DNA from: Dioscorea cayenensis subsp. rotundata
Taxonomy: Eukaryota > Streptophyta > Magnoliopsida > Dioscoreales > Dioscoreaceae
Assembly (NCBI RefSeq): GCF_009730915.1
Contig: NC_052482.1
Span: 434,001-498,000 of the forward strand
DNA: 64,000 nucleotides
Reading direction: 5' to 3'
Shown here piece after piece: positions 45,371 to 58,998 of the stretch. Position 1 is the stretch's first letter. Every line of letters begins with the position of its first letter. The notes below the pieces were generated by a model that was given only the letters and a program-made list of their open reading frames with translations, did no database searches and was not told where the DNA came from. The position numbers and the translations under genes were made by a program.

Positions 45371-46546
45371 TTTATAAGTTCGATAATATCGTACAAGTGT
45401 TTGGTTCGTGAAATTTGGGGACGCTGGATTTCAAGATACCATTCTACCAGCTTAGAAACACTTTCTAGTTCCAAATCCATGGAACCAAATAAAGATAAGC
45501 AAAACACCAAAACTATATCTCTAACAATGACTGCAAGCTAAATAATTACCAGGAGATAAATATGTAAAATCAGGATTCCATAGAGGTATATGTGTAATTA
45601 AAAAAAAAGAAGAAGAAGAAATTCCTTCTTTTACAAAGCATAAAGTAAGGAATTAATGCATTTCTTGAATCTTATCCATAAGAATATTATTAGGACCGGG
45701 AAGGTCATTGATATTCTGACATGATAAAGTTAATGGTCCCAAAAAGATAGATAGATACTTATGTTTGTCTCAATCAATGGTTTGCAGTTGCCATATGCTT
45801 CACTTTCTATAGTGCCAAAGAGTAACAAAATCTTCATAAATTTCATGTGTTAATGCAATGCCAATAAAGGGAAATCCATGGACAAAGAAACCTAGTTTGG
45901 TTCTTTAATAGTTCTACATATTAGATTTCACAACATATAAAATACAAAAACATAACAATGCGTAGTAGAAGACTATAGTGTCTTAACCTTCTCATAACAA
46001 TTTTTAAATTAAAAATTCTGAAAGAAAAGTTGACAATTTCACAGAAAATCTGGAACTTAATTGTCAATGAGGAATCAAATTCCATGTACCTGAAAGTGGG
46101 GTCTGTGAACAGGGAGGGACCAGGGTCACGTGGATATCACATGCCCATATTAGCTTTCAGTTTCAGTTTCAGCATCACAGTCACCTGAATCTCACGTGGT
46201 TATGCTCTAACGGACAAGATTGAGAGCATGCTGATGTGCTTCTAAGTTTTGATCATCCAAAAAGCAATTCCAGAATAAAGTTGACAGTCTGAACCAGAAA
46301 TATCTCATAAAAAAATTAACTAAACAAATTTACCTTGCCTCTTTTGAGAGTAATTTCAATTTCAACCCCTTACTTGTCACAAAAACCAGCCAACAGTGTT
46401 GTCACAAAGTTCTTTTCATAACAGGCAGTGTCAGAAGCATGTTCTTAATTGAATTCAAACTTGTTATTGCTTGCAATGTCTATTGCCTCAATTATAACCA
46501 TAGCCTGATATCAGAGTTGACTGATAACTTCATCAATTTTGATAAA
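44871..46546. other. Intergenic DNA, no gene seen
   Basis: AT-rich with a (TA)n run near 45340-45367. ORFs here are interrupted and show no family pattern. The last 100 bases are probably the 3' UTR of the PPR gene. Confidence 0.5.
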
Positions 46547-49272
46547 CTAAGCCTTAGAGATCCTATCCAGCATTTTCTTTGTTTTCGAGCTCAATATGAT
46601 TTGATCCTCCTTTATTCGTTGCTGAAGTGAAGGCTCTTTCTTACCAGCTGCTGCATACGTTCGAATCAGCGCATCATATGCTCTCGAATCCAAACGTTTG
46701 AACTGCTTCAAAATAGCACAAAACTCTTCTGCCCCCTTTACATCCTTTGCTTCCTCGTAATTTTTCAGGAACATTTTCACATGGTCTCCATTTAACTTCC
46801 ATTTGTCTGGCTTCACATGTGAACTCGCTTCCTTCAACCACTTCAGAGCAGGCCCCATCTCCTGTTTCTTCAAATGGTAATCTATGAATAACTCAGCCGT
46901 CTTGAAATCAAATTGGGAAACTCTCAATGAAGCTCCTACCTCAAGTGATTCAGCATCTTTGATCATATCTTTCCTAAGGTAGGCCGCTATCATCAGATTC
47001 ATCAATCTTACATCATAGGCCACATGAACAGATTCCCATTCCTTAAAGCACCGTTCCATGCCATCAAGATCATCGAGTTTATTTAATGCCTGAAGAATGA
47101 TAAGATAGCTCATGTTGGTGAGCTTTGGAAAGGTAGTCTTCAAAGTGTTCCACACCCTATTGACCTCCGCTAGGTTGCCAGTGCTTGCATATAAAGTCAT
47201 TAAAAAATGGTACGGTTCCCTGTCACAGCTGTCGATGAGTTGCTCGAGTTTTTTGAGGGCCGCCTCTGCTTTCTCAAAAAGACCAGCAGCATTGTATATG
47301 CCTGCCAGGGTGCTGTATGCAGACCAAGTTAAAGTGATATCAGATGCCTCTTCCATATCCTGCGCAACTTCTTCAACAGAATCAATGTCGCCCTTGGAGG
47401 CATAGCTATTCATCAGGATACAGTACGAGAAGTTATCAGGCGCAATATTCTCTGATTTCATCTCCTCAAATTGTCTTTGGGCTTTCTCAGGCTGTCCTAG
47501 TTTCATATAAAAGGCCATCATATTATTTTGAACCAGGTTGTTTGAAGCTAAACCGAGTTTCTTCATCTTTTCATAGAGGGGAATAGCCTTCTCTGGCAGC
47601 TTTTCATTGCAATAGCAGTTAAGGAGAGCTCCATATGTTTGTTGCTTCTTAGCAGCCTCCGGAAGGCTGGAAAAGTACAACTCTGCTGACTCAATACCCT
47701 TGACTTTTGAAACGAGATCTAAATATATTGCATGATTTGTAATAGACAAGTTCATTCCTTTAGTCTTTACCATCCAATCAACCACCTAACAATGCAAGCA
47801 ATCAAGCAGCTATAAGAACAACTATGTAAACATTTTGGGCAAATATTATACTTGCCACTACAAAAAACAACAATACCAAGAGGAAAACACCGTTCTCTCA
47901 TTATCCAGAGTTCTGATAATGAATTGATTCTATTAATCCATTGACCTTGTGTGTCCTTTTTATTAAATTTGAGAGGCATTTCTATCTAATTAGGCAAATG
48001 ATGTTCATTCAGACTTGCATTTTTTGGTGAGGGGTACTTCAAAGCCTCTAACAAAGCGTAATTGGAAGATGGGAAGCACGCGTTCTTAGATTTTCCACAA
48101 TAAATGGCATGCTAGTCACTTCACTGTATGTGCTAGGGATGATTGCAAACACTCATCCCTGCCAATAATTTTTTTTTTTAAGAAAAGAAAATCTATACCA
48201 AGCCTTTAAGATATTTTATATGCAGACCATTTTCAGTTTAATTACAGCAAACTAAGAAGAACAATTGATAAATGAAGTAGACATGAAGAAAAAAAACCTT
48301 TTTTAGTCAAAAACTAGCATTTCTTACAAGCTTCCAATCAGAAAAATCTATGATCTCTACATCAACGGCCCTCTTCATCAAAACAACCAAACAAGTAAGA
48401 TAGTGCTTCACAATTGCTAGCATGCAAAACACTCAAAAAGAAGCTAATTATAATGAATTTAATATGAAAAAAAGTCCCTTTCACAAAAGTTCTGGCATTT
48501 CTATTTCTTACAAGCTTCCAATCAGACAAAACCCTAATCTCTACATCAATATCACTCTTCATCAACAACCAGCCAGCAGGTGACATTTCACAATCATTAA
48601 ACTTCAAAACACTCAGAAAGCAGCCATTTTATCATGAATTTAATAAGAAAAAAAAAAATCCTTCCACTAAAAATACAGCATTCCTTACAAGCTTCCAATC
48701 AGATAAATCACTGATCTCTACATCAATGTTCCCCTTCATCAATAATCCAACACCAAGATGGCATTTCACAACCGTTAAAATTCAAACATACAAATAATTA
48801 TCATGAAACAAAAAAGATTGAACATTTACCAAATGAATCCATTGACCAAACACAAAGTGCCTTCATACATAATAATCTCTAATACCATCATATAAAACGA
48901 ATTATATAAACAAACCATTAAATCTAACATCATGTAAGCATCTCAAATCCAATTAAAACCAATAACCAATCATCAAAACAACAATTCAAATGGTAATACC
49001 TCAAGGGCGCTGCCGTATTTGCCATACTTGCGTAGTTCCTTAACTTGCTTGATGAGCTCGGGGGAAGTGACGGTCTTCCCCTCCCGCACCCACTTATTCA
49101 GCACCTTCACCACGCTCCCGTCCGGCGCGCCACCCAGCGCCGACAACCTCCGGTAAAGCGGCCTCAAATCCTTCTTCACCACCGCCGGTGCCGAAGCCAG
49201 CGACGACGCAGTGCTCAGCCGCCTAACCGCAGCAAGCGCCAATCTTAGCGCTCGGCTGGGCATCCTCTCCAT
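46547..49272 (-). CDS. P-class PPR protein, mitochondrial type (At4g01990-like)
   Basis: Two exons on the minus strand, 49272-49000 and 47785-46547, joined by GT/AG after 'YGSALE', giving 503 aa. The first ~30 residues (Met-Glu-Arg-Met-Pro-Ser-Arg..., then 'RRLSTASSLASA') are Arg/Ser/Ala-rich without acidic residues past position 2 and fit a mitochondrial presequence. About ten P-type pentatricopeptide repeats follow, e.g. 'TYGALLNCYCNEKLPEKAIPLYEKM'-like units (shown only in part) and 'NFSYCILMNSYASKGDIDSV'. There is no E or DYW extension, so it is an RNA stability, processing or translation factor rather than an editing deaminase. Exon 1 is GC-rich. Length and ending resemble Arabidopsis At4g01990/At1g02370. 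The intron (1.2 kb) has repeats of a 'tttcttacaagcttccaatcaga' phrase near 48320, 48510 and 48685. Confidence 0.92.
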
Positions 49273-49658
49273 GATCGATTCTAGGGTTTGCGCTTCAATG
49301 GCTGATTGGTTTCTAGGGTTTTAATCCAGGGTTTAAGAACGAATGATCACAGATCGGCTGTTAATCTCAAACAGCGTTAGAAGCTTTCATCATTACGCGG
49401 TGAGTTCTTATTGGTTTCCATATGTGGACCCCACATATGATTGAAATTTTCAATAAACACCTCGGATTTTATGGAATTAACATCATATCATAAATCTGTC
49501 TGATATCTCAAAATCATATTAATGTGTTCAGCTGGGACAAGCTTTAAACTAAAATGATCGAAAACTATACAAACATTAACGTGCAAATACAACACACAGC
49601 TGCCCCGAACACGACAATTCGCAATTACAAAACACCAAATGGCAGAGGGTTGATTCAT

Positions 49659-52600
49659 TCACCGCCCTTCGTGCAGATCTTCAGACAATATTTGCGTCCT
49701 AGAAATGTTATCGGTGTCAAACTGGCTTAGACCTGAAAATGGCCCGGATGAAAACATCGACGAAGTATCAGATTCATATGTGGTGGACGATTGTCGTATG
49801 TTAGGACGGGCCGATGGGGTCGGCATTGTGTCTTGGTACTCTGTCACGCGCTGCACCATCTTGAGGGACTGCACCACCTCCCCCATTGTCGGTCTTTGGT
49901 TTGCTTCAGGTGCTACACAAGCTGCAGCAATCGTGCATACGCGCACGAAGTCTTCTTTTGGATACTTGCCAGTGAGCCTTGGGTCTGCAAGCTCTTCTAA
50001 TCTATCCTTGTCTCGAAGAATTGGCCGAGCCTGCAACCATGAGGTTATGAATGTATTCAACAGTAACGATCAACAACAAAATGATTTAAACAAGTGGCTG
50101 AATTAATCAGGGAGAAAGTTCTAATTCTAACCCAGGTTACAAGGTTCTCCTGGCCAGATGGTTGTGACATATCTACAGGCTTCCTTCCGGTTAATAGTTC
50201 AAGAAGAACGACTCCATAGCTGTATACATCACTCTTAACTAATAGATGTCCTGTCATTGCGTATTCAGGGGCGACATACCTGAAATGTGAATTGGTTAGA
50301 CATGATACCATCAGGATCAGAGGGACGGTGCAGAAGATGGACTCACCCAAATGTTCCCATCACACGGGTAGATAAATAGTTTGCTCGGCCTTCAGGTGCC
50401 TGCTTTGCTAGACCGAAATCAGAAACTTTAGCATGGAAATTGTTCTCGAGTAATATATTGGATGCTTTAAAGTCCCTGTGAATCACACAAGGTTGCGAAT
50501 CCTCATGAAGGTATGCCAGCCCTCTTGCAGCATCTAAAGCAATTTTCATTCTGGTATCCCAATCCAAAGGGCAGTTTGCACCCAAGGGACCTGAAGAAAT
50601 CAAAGTTCATCAGCATATGCTCAACAAATCACAATGAGAACAGGGAGGAAGAATAAAAATAATACCGTGGAGCCAAGCCTCCAAGCTCCCATTTGGAATA
50701 AGTTCATAACATAGAAGGTTCTGTGATGATTCCCTGCTGCAGTAGTAGCCGACTAGTTTCACCAGATTGCGGTGATGCAATCTACTCAGCATCTCAACCT
50801 CCACCAAAAATTCTTTATCACCTTGGTGTCCTCCACTAGTAAGTTTCTTGATGGCTACAGCCGTGCCATCACTTAAGACACCCTTGAATACACGACCAAA
50901 ACCTCCCTCGCCAAGCATGCTTGCAGACTCAAAATTATTGGTAGCTTCTTTAAGTTCCTCATATGGAAGAAACCGGGTGCTTGTGGGATGTGGAAGAGAG
51001 GTCTCTATTGAAGTGGCATCCATGGTCCCAGTTTTAACTGCCAAATCAATTTTTGTTTTTCTTTTAAAATAAGCATTACAAATCATAAATTTTGAATGAC
51101 ATTCTTCATTATACTTGACAGAAGGTTAGAAAAATATTACAACACTGGAAAGTTGAAAACTATACCTGTTCCTTTTGTAACAACCTTCTTCTGCTTCCGT
51201 GATGTGCATGAATAAATAATTAGTGCAGAGATTATGACGACCACTAGACCACCAGCACATATAGCAAGAATTATAACCAAATTCGAGCGTTTATCATCAC
51301 CAGTATTATTGCTTGGGGTATGTGAGGATGACACAGAATGTGGTGAAGCAGAAGGTGACGCAGCCAGTGTTGGAGCTAGACAAAATAAAAGTGGCTATCA
51401 GTACAACATATATGTATGGAAGTCTTCTACCAGCAGAAGCCCAGAAAGAAAGGAATATAGACTGCTCAATATATATAGATAGGTTCATAAACGAATATCA
51501 GAACAGCTGAAAACTATCAAATACGAGAAAACAGCAAAAAAAATAAACCATTCCTTCATAGGAAAATAGAATAACAAAATGATCACAAAATGGGCATCCA
51601 TCTAAATTCTATGTAAAAAGATCCAACATCTTTTGTCTAATAGTTAAGTATATTAGTAGAAATAAATATGCAAGGAACTGCCAGCAGCAAACTCACAAGT
51701 TAAATCATTTCTCTTGTACGATTTCTAAAGTAATGACTGTCTTGCAGGAATCAATAATAACATGTCAATAACAAAGGACCGCATCAGTGGACTAACAAAA
51801 ATGAAAGCCTTTCAAATTGAAGAGCGACATCACAATTTATATCGCCTATGCATGATTATTCAATGTCAGTTTCACAATAAATTGGCATTAAACAGAACCT
51901 TGGAAATAAAAAAGCAATTAATATGGCAAAAATGCAGTTGAGCACAAGACAGCATGCAACACAAGTTGGAAACAGATGTGATAAAGGTAAATGCTGCAAT
52001 TGATGATTTTAGATATTTCTAGTAATGCAAGCTTTAAGACAAGGATGCGTCAAGTTACCAGGAGTAGGAGCCAATGGCTTAAACCATGTCAGATTAATAA
52101 GCTTGTAGTCACCAACTAGTGCAGGATCGATATGAACCTTATGCATCACAAGTGAATAGTTCATAGCACGCACTTGGTCAGCAGAGAAACTTATCCCTGT
52201 ATGCGGTGCAATGTCCATTGTGATATTTAGCCCCGAGACACCAACAACGTAAAAGTTGTCAATCTCAAATTGAGAAACTAGTAGGTTGAGTTGAGAAGCC
52301 AGTTCATCAAGAAATTTATTGCTCCAGTTTGAACTTAGAGAAACATTTCCAAGAAACAACTCAACCTTTACCGGGTATACACAATGGCAATCTTTGATGC
52401 CCCGCCTCTGTACCATATTTGGCCCACAGCATCCTAGAAAAAGCAAATATAAACACACTATCATTAATGCAAAAATTTATAACAAATCAATGTACATGAC
52501 CAATAAAATCATGCTATCGTCCATAAAATTCATGTAGATGAGAATATTACAAATCAATTTTATGCAAAGCAAATCATATTCTCATAAAATTCAAAAATCA

Positions 52601-53807
52601 TCAATCAACAATCTAGCACTAGATGACTGAGGAATTAAATCTCACCAAGCATATTGCCTCAGATAAGATGCTTCAGTTGATTGGGTCTCAACAATGTGTT
52701 ATACTATTCATCATACTGATAAAAATAGCATTCGTACGAAAATTGATATAAAGATGATACCTTGCTGTTAACATATTAAAGATGGCATCATGAAAGCCTC
52801 CGTACTCCAAGGAAATTTGGCACACTATACAACATGATTTTAAAACAAGCAGAATAAGCATAAAACCAATCAGAAAAGAGTATGACTCACCAGAATGAGG
52901 CGCAAATGGAGGCTGTGCTAAACCAGATGGAACTGCACTCGAGTTAGAGTCCGAGGGGGCAGGCTCCCCAGATGGAGAAGGTACCAAGGCTGTCCCAGGA
53001 GCAGAATTTTGATTCCTCTGCATTGATGGTTTTGACAAACGTGATGAACTAGAAGAAGGGTGACCAGCAGTTGTCAATGACCCATAATCAGGAGGAAGAG
53101 CCGGTGCTGGCACAGGTGAAGGGGAAACCCTTGGTGAAAGGCGCTTCTGGTGTTTCCCTCTAACCAGAGGTAGACTCACTGGCAATGGAAGTTCCAAAAC
53201 AACCGGGGAACCTCTGGGATGAACAGAACTCCACCCAGTTGATGGAGCAACAACAGGAGCTACCAATGCTGCCTCCGATGGATCATACCATAACACCACC
53301 AAAATCAACAAACTAACAAGTAAAGACAATCTAGAGAAACGTCCCAAAAACCCTGGATGCCAGAAGAAAGAACACCATTGGTAAGCAGCCTTGAGGTGAT
53401 AAACTATTCAATGGAACAGTTAAATTAAATGCTCCACAAAACAGACAAGTTGCAAACTTGCCACTAAAAATACAATAAATAAGACAATGGCCATCACAAA
53501 ACTCGCCATTTGCACTCATTCAATGGAATGAGACAAAAATTTTGATCTGTTATAGCCCTGATCAGTGATCTCTGAATAAACTGAGCGATAAGTGCTTGAC
53601 ATAGTCAGTAAATCAAGCAAAACATGCGAGGAAAAAAACAAGCAAGAAACCCTGGATCAATCCAATCACTCAAAGGCCCCAAATTTCCAGCTCAAATTGG
53701 ATCAAGACAAGATTTTTGAAAACATGAAAACAAAGAATAGAACACCTTTAACGAAATTAAACAAAGAAATCGTCCAGGATCGGAAACAAACCATGAAATC
53801 CCCACAT
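49659..53807 (-). CDS. ALE2-like receptor serine/threonine kinase (At4g02010-like)
   Basis: Seven exons are well supported: 53352-52891, 52433-52059, 51375-51166, 51037-50666, 50590-50347, 50279-50132 and 50030-49659. The reading frame entering 53352 has no ATG, so a short first exon is needed. I propose 53807-53792 (Met-Trp-Gly-Phe-His plus one base), joined by GT/AG to 53352. That gives 732 aa with a signal peptide. Next come a Pro/Ser-rich extracellular region, a Cys-containing '[11 protein letters not shown]...CHCVYP' domain typical of the ALE2 group, one transmembrane span ('[20 protein letters not shown]'), and an active-looking kinase: '[10 protein letters not shown]', 'VAIKK', 'HRDFKASN', 'DFGLA', 'APEY'. 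ALE2 acts in epidermal/cuticle formation in Arabidopsis (family knowledge). It lies 386 bases downstream of the PPR start and on the same strand. Confidence 0.92.
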
Positions 53808-55396
53808 CGTCGATGCCCTCTGGAGCTCGACGAGTTCGATCTGGAGAGAAGACGAGAGATCATGGGGCTAAAAACTGGATCAGCAGGCGAGCGCAGCTGG
53901 GTCAGGGAAGCACGAGATCGGACGAACCGGCGCTGGAGTGGGGCAATCAGGAGACGATGGTTTCAAAGATCGGAGAGAATTCAAGGGATTCAAGCCCATG
54001 GACGCGGGTCTCGATAGGGAAATCGCTAGGGTTTTGTGGAGCTCTTTGGTCCCAAGCGAGAGCTTCTCTTCTTTTTTTTCCCCCTTTTAATTAATTAATT
54101 ATTTTTTTTTCGGTTGAAATCGGTCGGAATTGAGACAACGCGCCGACGTTGCCATTTATTTTTAAAAAAAAAATAATAATTTTTATTATTTTGTAATTTG
54201 AAATTCCCAAAAGACCCTTCAATTAATGAATATTTTCTTTGTTTTTATATTTATATTTATTTATAACCCCTCAAATTATATTAAATGCTTTTTCAGTTAA
54301 TTTATTATTTTCTTTATTTTAAAATATTTTGTACAATTTAAATCATTATATTTTTATTTTTTATTTTTTATTTTTATTTTTTTAGACGAAAGATAATACA
54401 AGAGTTTGGCTTTTTATAAAAATATTGAAGTTAATTTTACTATGAAAATTATAATTTTCTTTCTCACATTTAAATATAATTTTTATATAAAGGATTTTAT
54501 TTAATTTTTAGAGAGAAATACAAGGACAAATTTCACCAAAAATAAAATAATATTTATTTTTAATGGATAAATATATTTTCAAGTTAGATCCAAAATTTTC
54601 AAGGGTATTATTGTCCATTTAAGTGAAATTTGATCTTTGTCTCCCTAAAAGATTTCCTTGGGCGAGTTGGGCCCCCTATAAATGTCACATATTCTTCAAT
54701 TTTTTTTTTCTTTTTTCTTTAATATATTGTGATATTTATATTGCACGAAGTTAATTTTAAATTTTTATTTTGGATTATTATTAGAAAATTAAAAAAGAAT
54801 AAAAAATAGACCATTGTGCTCAATGTGCAAGCAATGTATCCATTTCTCAAATGGTCCCTCCATGCCATGTAATGTGCTTTGTTTTATATCTAACATTAAA
54901 ACGGGTGAAAATTACTACTAAATACCTCTTATATTTTCATTTTGATCATATAAATGACTTTTATTTATTTATTAACTTTTATTATTTTAAATTTTTAAAT
55001 AAAATTTTGTGTTATTAATATGTTAATAAAGAATTGTTATGATAGCGACAGTGGTAGGGGCGTATGCTGGATGGAAACACACTGTCATGCGCGTTCGTTA
55101 GAGAATACGATAGAAATAAATTTATAATTTTAATTTAATTTGAATTTAAAAGTACAAATTTTGAAAATCACTGATGTTTTGATCCAGTTTCCATCACTTT
55201 AAAGGATTTTTTCCTTTATAAGAAATTGGGAGGGTTTGAAGATCACTTGTTGCTTTCCTTAAAAAACTCAATTAAATTTGAAAAATACTCATCTCAAACA
55301 AACTCATTGACATGAGCTCTTTTTAATGTTCATATATAGTGCAAATTAGTTGACTTCCCTTGTCTTATTTCACCTAAATTTTTATTTTCATTGATT

Positions 55397-55434
<38 letters not shown>

Positions 55435-57904
55435 TTTTTTTTATGACACGTATCTTTGTTTTAAAATTGCTCTAAATTGTCCGTATTTGTATATTCACAT
55501 CGCACTTATATGATTGCAAAAAATAATACTAAATATTTTTCTACTAATTAATTAAATCAAATCACTTTTAAAACTATAATAAATTCAAATATAAAATCCA
55601 AAATTCATTTTGGTGAAAAATAAAATATAAATTTCTAATCATTTTTTAATATGTATATGTTATTTTAAATTTTTTTTATTATACAATTTATTGAGGATAA
55701 AATTACACTGAGCAAATGATCTTTTTGATCTATTATCACTAGGTACTCTGCATTATATATTTGTATCCTATTGATAAAGCTGGGACGAATCTCATCTCAT
55801 GTGAGGTGAAGAGGTGCATATATATTGAGAGATTAACTCAACATCTGTGCACGTTTCTGACGTAGCTTGTCCATATTTCGTTCAAAAAATAAAATAAAAT
55901 ATCATTAAAATTTTAATCATTAAACATAACATAAATTTTATATAAAATATTGATTATCATTAAATTATTGTTAGTGGGATGTTAGTAAGTAATTTTTTTT
56001 TTAAAAAATATATATAAAGTCATGATGGATGAAGAATAATGTAATGGGAGGATAAATTTATTCTTCACAATTATGGCATGAATGATATTATATGTTGAAT
56101 TTGATAATGAGACTAAACTTAAAAGGCAAACTTGGACAATATTTTTTATCTCATGTGTCTTTTTGACCTTTTTGAACAAACCAAACATATGATGTTATTA
56201 ATTGGAATCAAAAGTAGTAGACAAAAATTAGCACATAATTAGTAAGATAAGAAAAGCTTTTATATGGTTGATTCCATCATTTCACTATAAAAAGCAAAAA
56301 AAAAAAACCCCCTCTTTTAAATCATTTTGTTAGAGAATATATATATATATATTATTTGTTGGTTCAAATCTCAATCCAAACTCTCGTATCTTCTTAATTG
56401 AAGATGACGATGATAGAATAACTTTGCGAAAAATATAAAATACAAAACTCACAAGAGTTGATATTTTATTCCCTTATTTGGTTAAAAGTATGCGTATTCA
56501 AGTTTTTCTCATCAGTCTACTTTATCCATAAGTTCGTCGAATCTTGAACCAGCCTCATTATCTTGTTATTCGAGGATAAAGATGATGAAATAACACTAAA
56601 ATAAATGTCATAATTCATTCTTTAAATGTTATATAACAAAATATCTCATTTATTTTTTTGATTAAATGTTGATTGTTTGAGTCTCCTCCCATTAGTCTAA
56701 CTTATTCATTGGTTCATCATATTTTGATCCAATCTCAATAACTTTGGAATTATCATCATATATCATTTATTTTAATTTTTTTTTATAAAGTATTAATATC
56801 ACTAGAGTTGATATCTCAATATCCCATTTGGGTGTTTAAATTTTCTCCTCTCAATGGCATCTAATTCTCCCCTTTGGTTAAAAGTTGCGTTCAAATTTAA
56901 TCTAACTTATTCATATATTCGTCACATATTAATCCAATCTTACAAAACCAGATTATAACTTTAACATGGTTATCATATTTTATTTCTTTGAATTTTTTAT
57001 AATAAAATACAAAAATCACTAGAATTGGTATCTCATTCTCCCACTTGGGTTAAAAGTTAAAAATTCCAATCTCCTCTTCATCAATTTGGGTGGTTCACAT
57101 ATATGTATGTAGATATATATAGATACATATGAACATATATTGATGAGAATATTTTTTGAATGGGAATCAAATCAAACTTTGGGGGTTTGTGGTGTGCTTT
57201 TGGGTGAGTTTCATTGAACCAAGATTTGATTATATTATGTTAATAGAAAAGCCAAGAGCTTTACATTGCAAAGTTTGTGTGTGCTTATGAGAGACAAGTG
57301 AGGGACAAAAACATACTTAATAGAACTTTTGAAAAGAATGGCAATTAAAGTAGATTAAAGAGAATAATTTTATATGAAGACATATAAGAAAAGAAAAAAA
57401 AAAAAAGGAATCAATTATATGTAATGAAAAGAATGGGAATCCTAGGCTCCTTTATTTAGCTCCTTTTGATGGAGAATGTTGGAGTGAGGGATAAAAGGAA
57501 AACAAAGATAAGTTTTCTTTAATAAATAAATTTTCTCTTCTTTCCTTTTCATGATGTTTTTGTTTTGAAGATAAGAGCTTGGTGTGCAATCATCATAGAC
57601 TTTTCAACTGAAAATGATGGTTAGATGGAAAGAAAAATAAAGATTTTTTTTAATAATTAAAGTAAAATAACAGATAATATTGGTCCCTAGACCCAAACTT
57701 TATGTTTAATTTTTGTCATAAAATAAAATTCTTTTTAGAATAATATTTTCTGTTATAAAAAAACTTATTTTATTTGATTTTAAATCTCTCCCTACAAACC
57801 ACAATGATAGAATTTAATTAAATTGCATAATAGTATAATAAAGGAAGTGATTTCAAAGAGAATCACTTTAAGGACAAATGCAACAACTAGTGAGGAGTAT
57901 GCAT
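53808..57904. other. Receptor-kinase leader, then AT-rich DNA
   Basis: About 53808-54060 is GC-richer and is the probable 5' leader of the receptor kinase, with ATG triplets on the sense strand before the proposed start that would form short upstream ORFs. Beyond 54100 it is AT-rich with (TA)n runs (e.g. 55399-55431). From 56380 to 57080 a degenerate repeat of a 'ttggttaaaagt...cttattcat...gtc' wording occurs several times. No gene is seen. Confidence 0.5.
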
Positions 57905-58085
57905 ACAAATTAAGAATTGATCATTTAGATCGTACATCTCATCAAGAGACGTAGAGTTTTGGACTAAAAGCCTGTATCCAGTAACTCATTATCACCACAT
58001 GTTGTACGGGATTTGAACTCAGGACAGTTAAAAGTCTTAATAATTTTTGGAGTGGACACTGTTGGTTAGCATTCTCCAATATTTT
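57905..58085 (-). mobile_element. SINE-like segment with a B-box motif
   Basis: On the minus strand GAGTTCAAATCCCG is a good pol III B box. The surrounding phrasing ('ccaacagtgtccactcc', 'tactggatacaggctttta') looks like a dispersed tRNA-related repeat. An A box is not convincing and I see no target duplication. Low confidence. Confidence 0.3.
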
Positions 58086-58627
58086 TTTGTGTCTATATAA
58101 TATATAATTATATTGAAGAACACCTAAAACCTCTTGCCCTGTTTATATCTAACGGGTGAAGATATTAATTTTTAAGATGAGATTCATTTAGATTCATATT
58201 TAAATTAACTATCGGGATCCTAACTTTATAGTTAAGTTTTATATTAAAATTTTTATTTTAAATATTGAACCACATTTTTAATGTGAAATTAATCTTAACA
58301 ATTATATATAAATCAGTACTAAATTTCCAATCTATTGTTTTTCTTCTAAATACAAGTACATTAACAAAAGATAATGCCATAGTAGTACTTTCTTGATTTG
58401 TAACATAGAAAACCTACGATTTATGTTATAAATTTGATATAAAACAATAGCCATGAATTGTTAATAAGAAAATTGATTTTTTTTTTTTTAGTTTATTGAC
58501 TTCAAATTGCGAAAGTAACCACATGTCCATAATTTATAGTATGATTAGTTAAGATATTATTATAAGGTTAACAAAACTACAAACCCATTATATATATATA
58601 TAATATAAAATCACTGTTTAATTAGAA

Positions 58628-58658
<31 letters not shown>

Positions 58659-58960
58659 TTCTTAAGTTTTTTTTAAGATCTCAAGATAATTGAGAAAGTT
58701 CTTTGTGTCCAAACTATGCCCGCATTTTTTATAATATTTAATAAATTATTTTTTAAATAATATGGATAAATAATTATGGAAGTCAAATGCTTCAACGTTC
58801 AGGCATTATTATAGTGATATTAAATTTTTTAAAATTTATTTTTTATTCTAAAATAATTCTTTAATTATTTTTATAAAAAAATACATACTTAGGCTTGCCT
58901 TTTTTTCTTTTTGGCTTGCCTAATGTATCATTATTTGAATTATATTTTTTTGAATTAAAT

Positions 58961-58998
<38 letters not shown>

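Noticed and set aside
53592-54017. 141-codon plus-strand ORF
   Set aside because: It overlaps the probable 5' leader of the receptor kinase on the other strand and has low-complexity charged composition without a recognisable domain.
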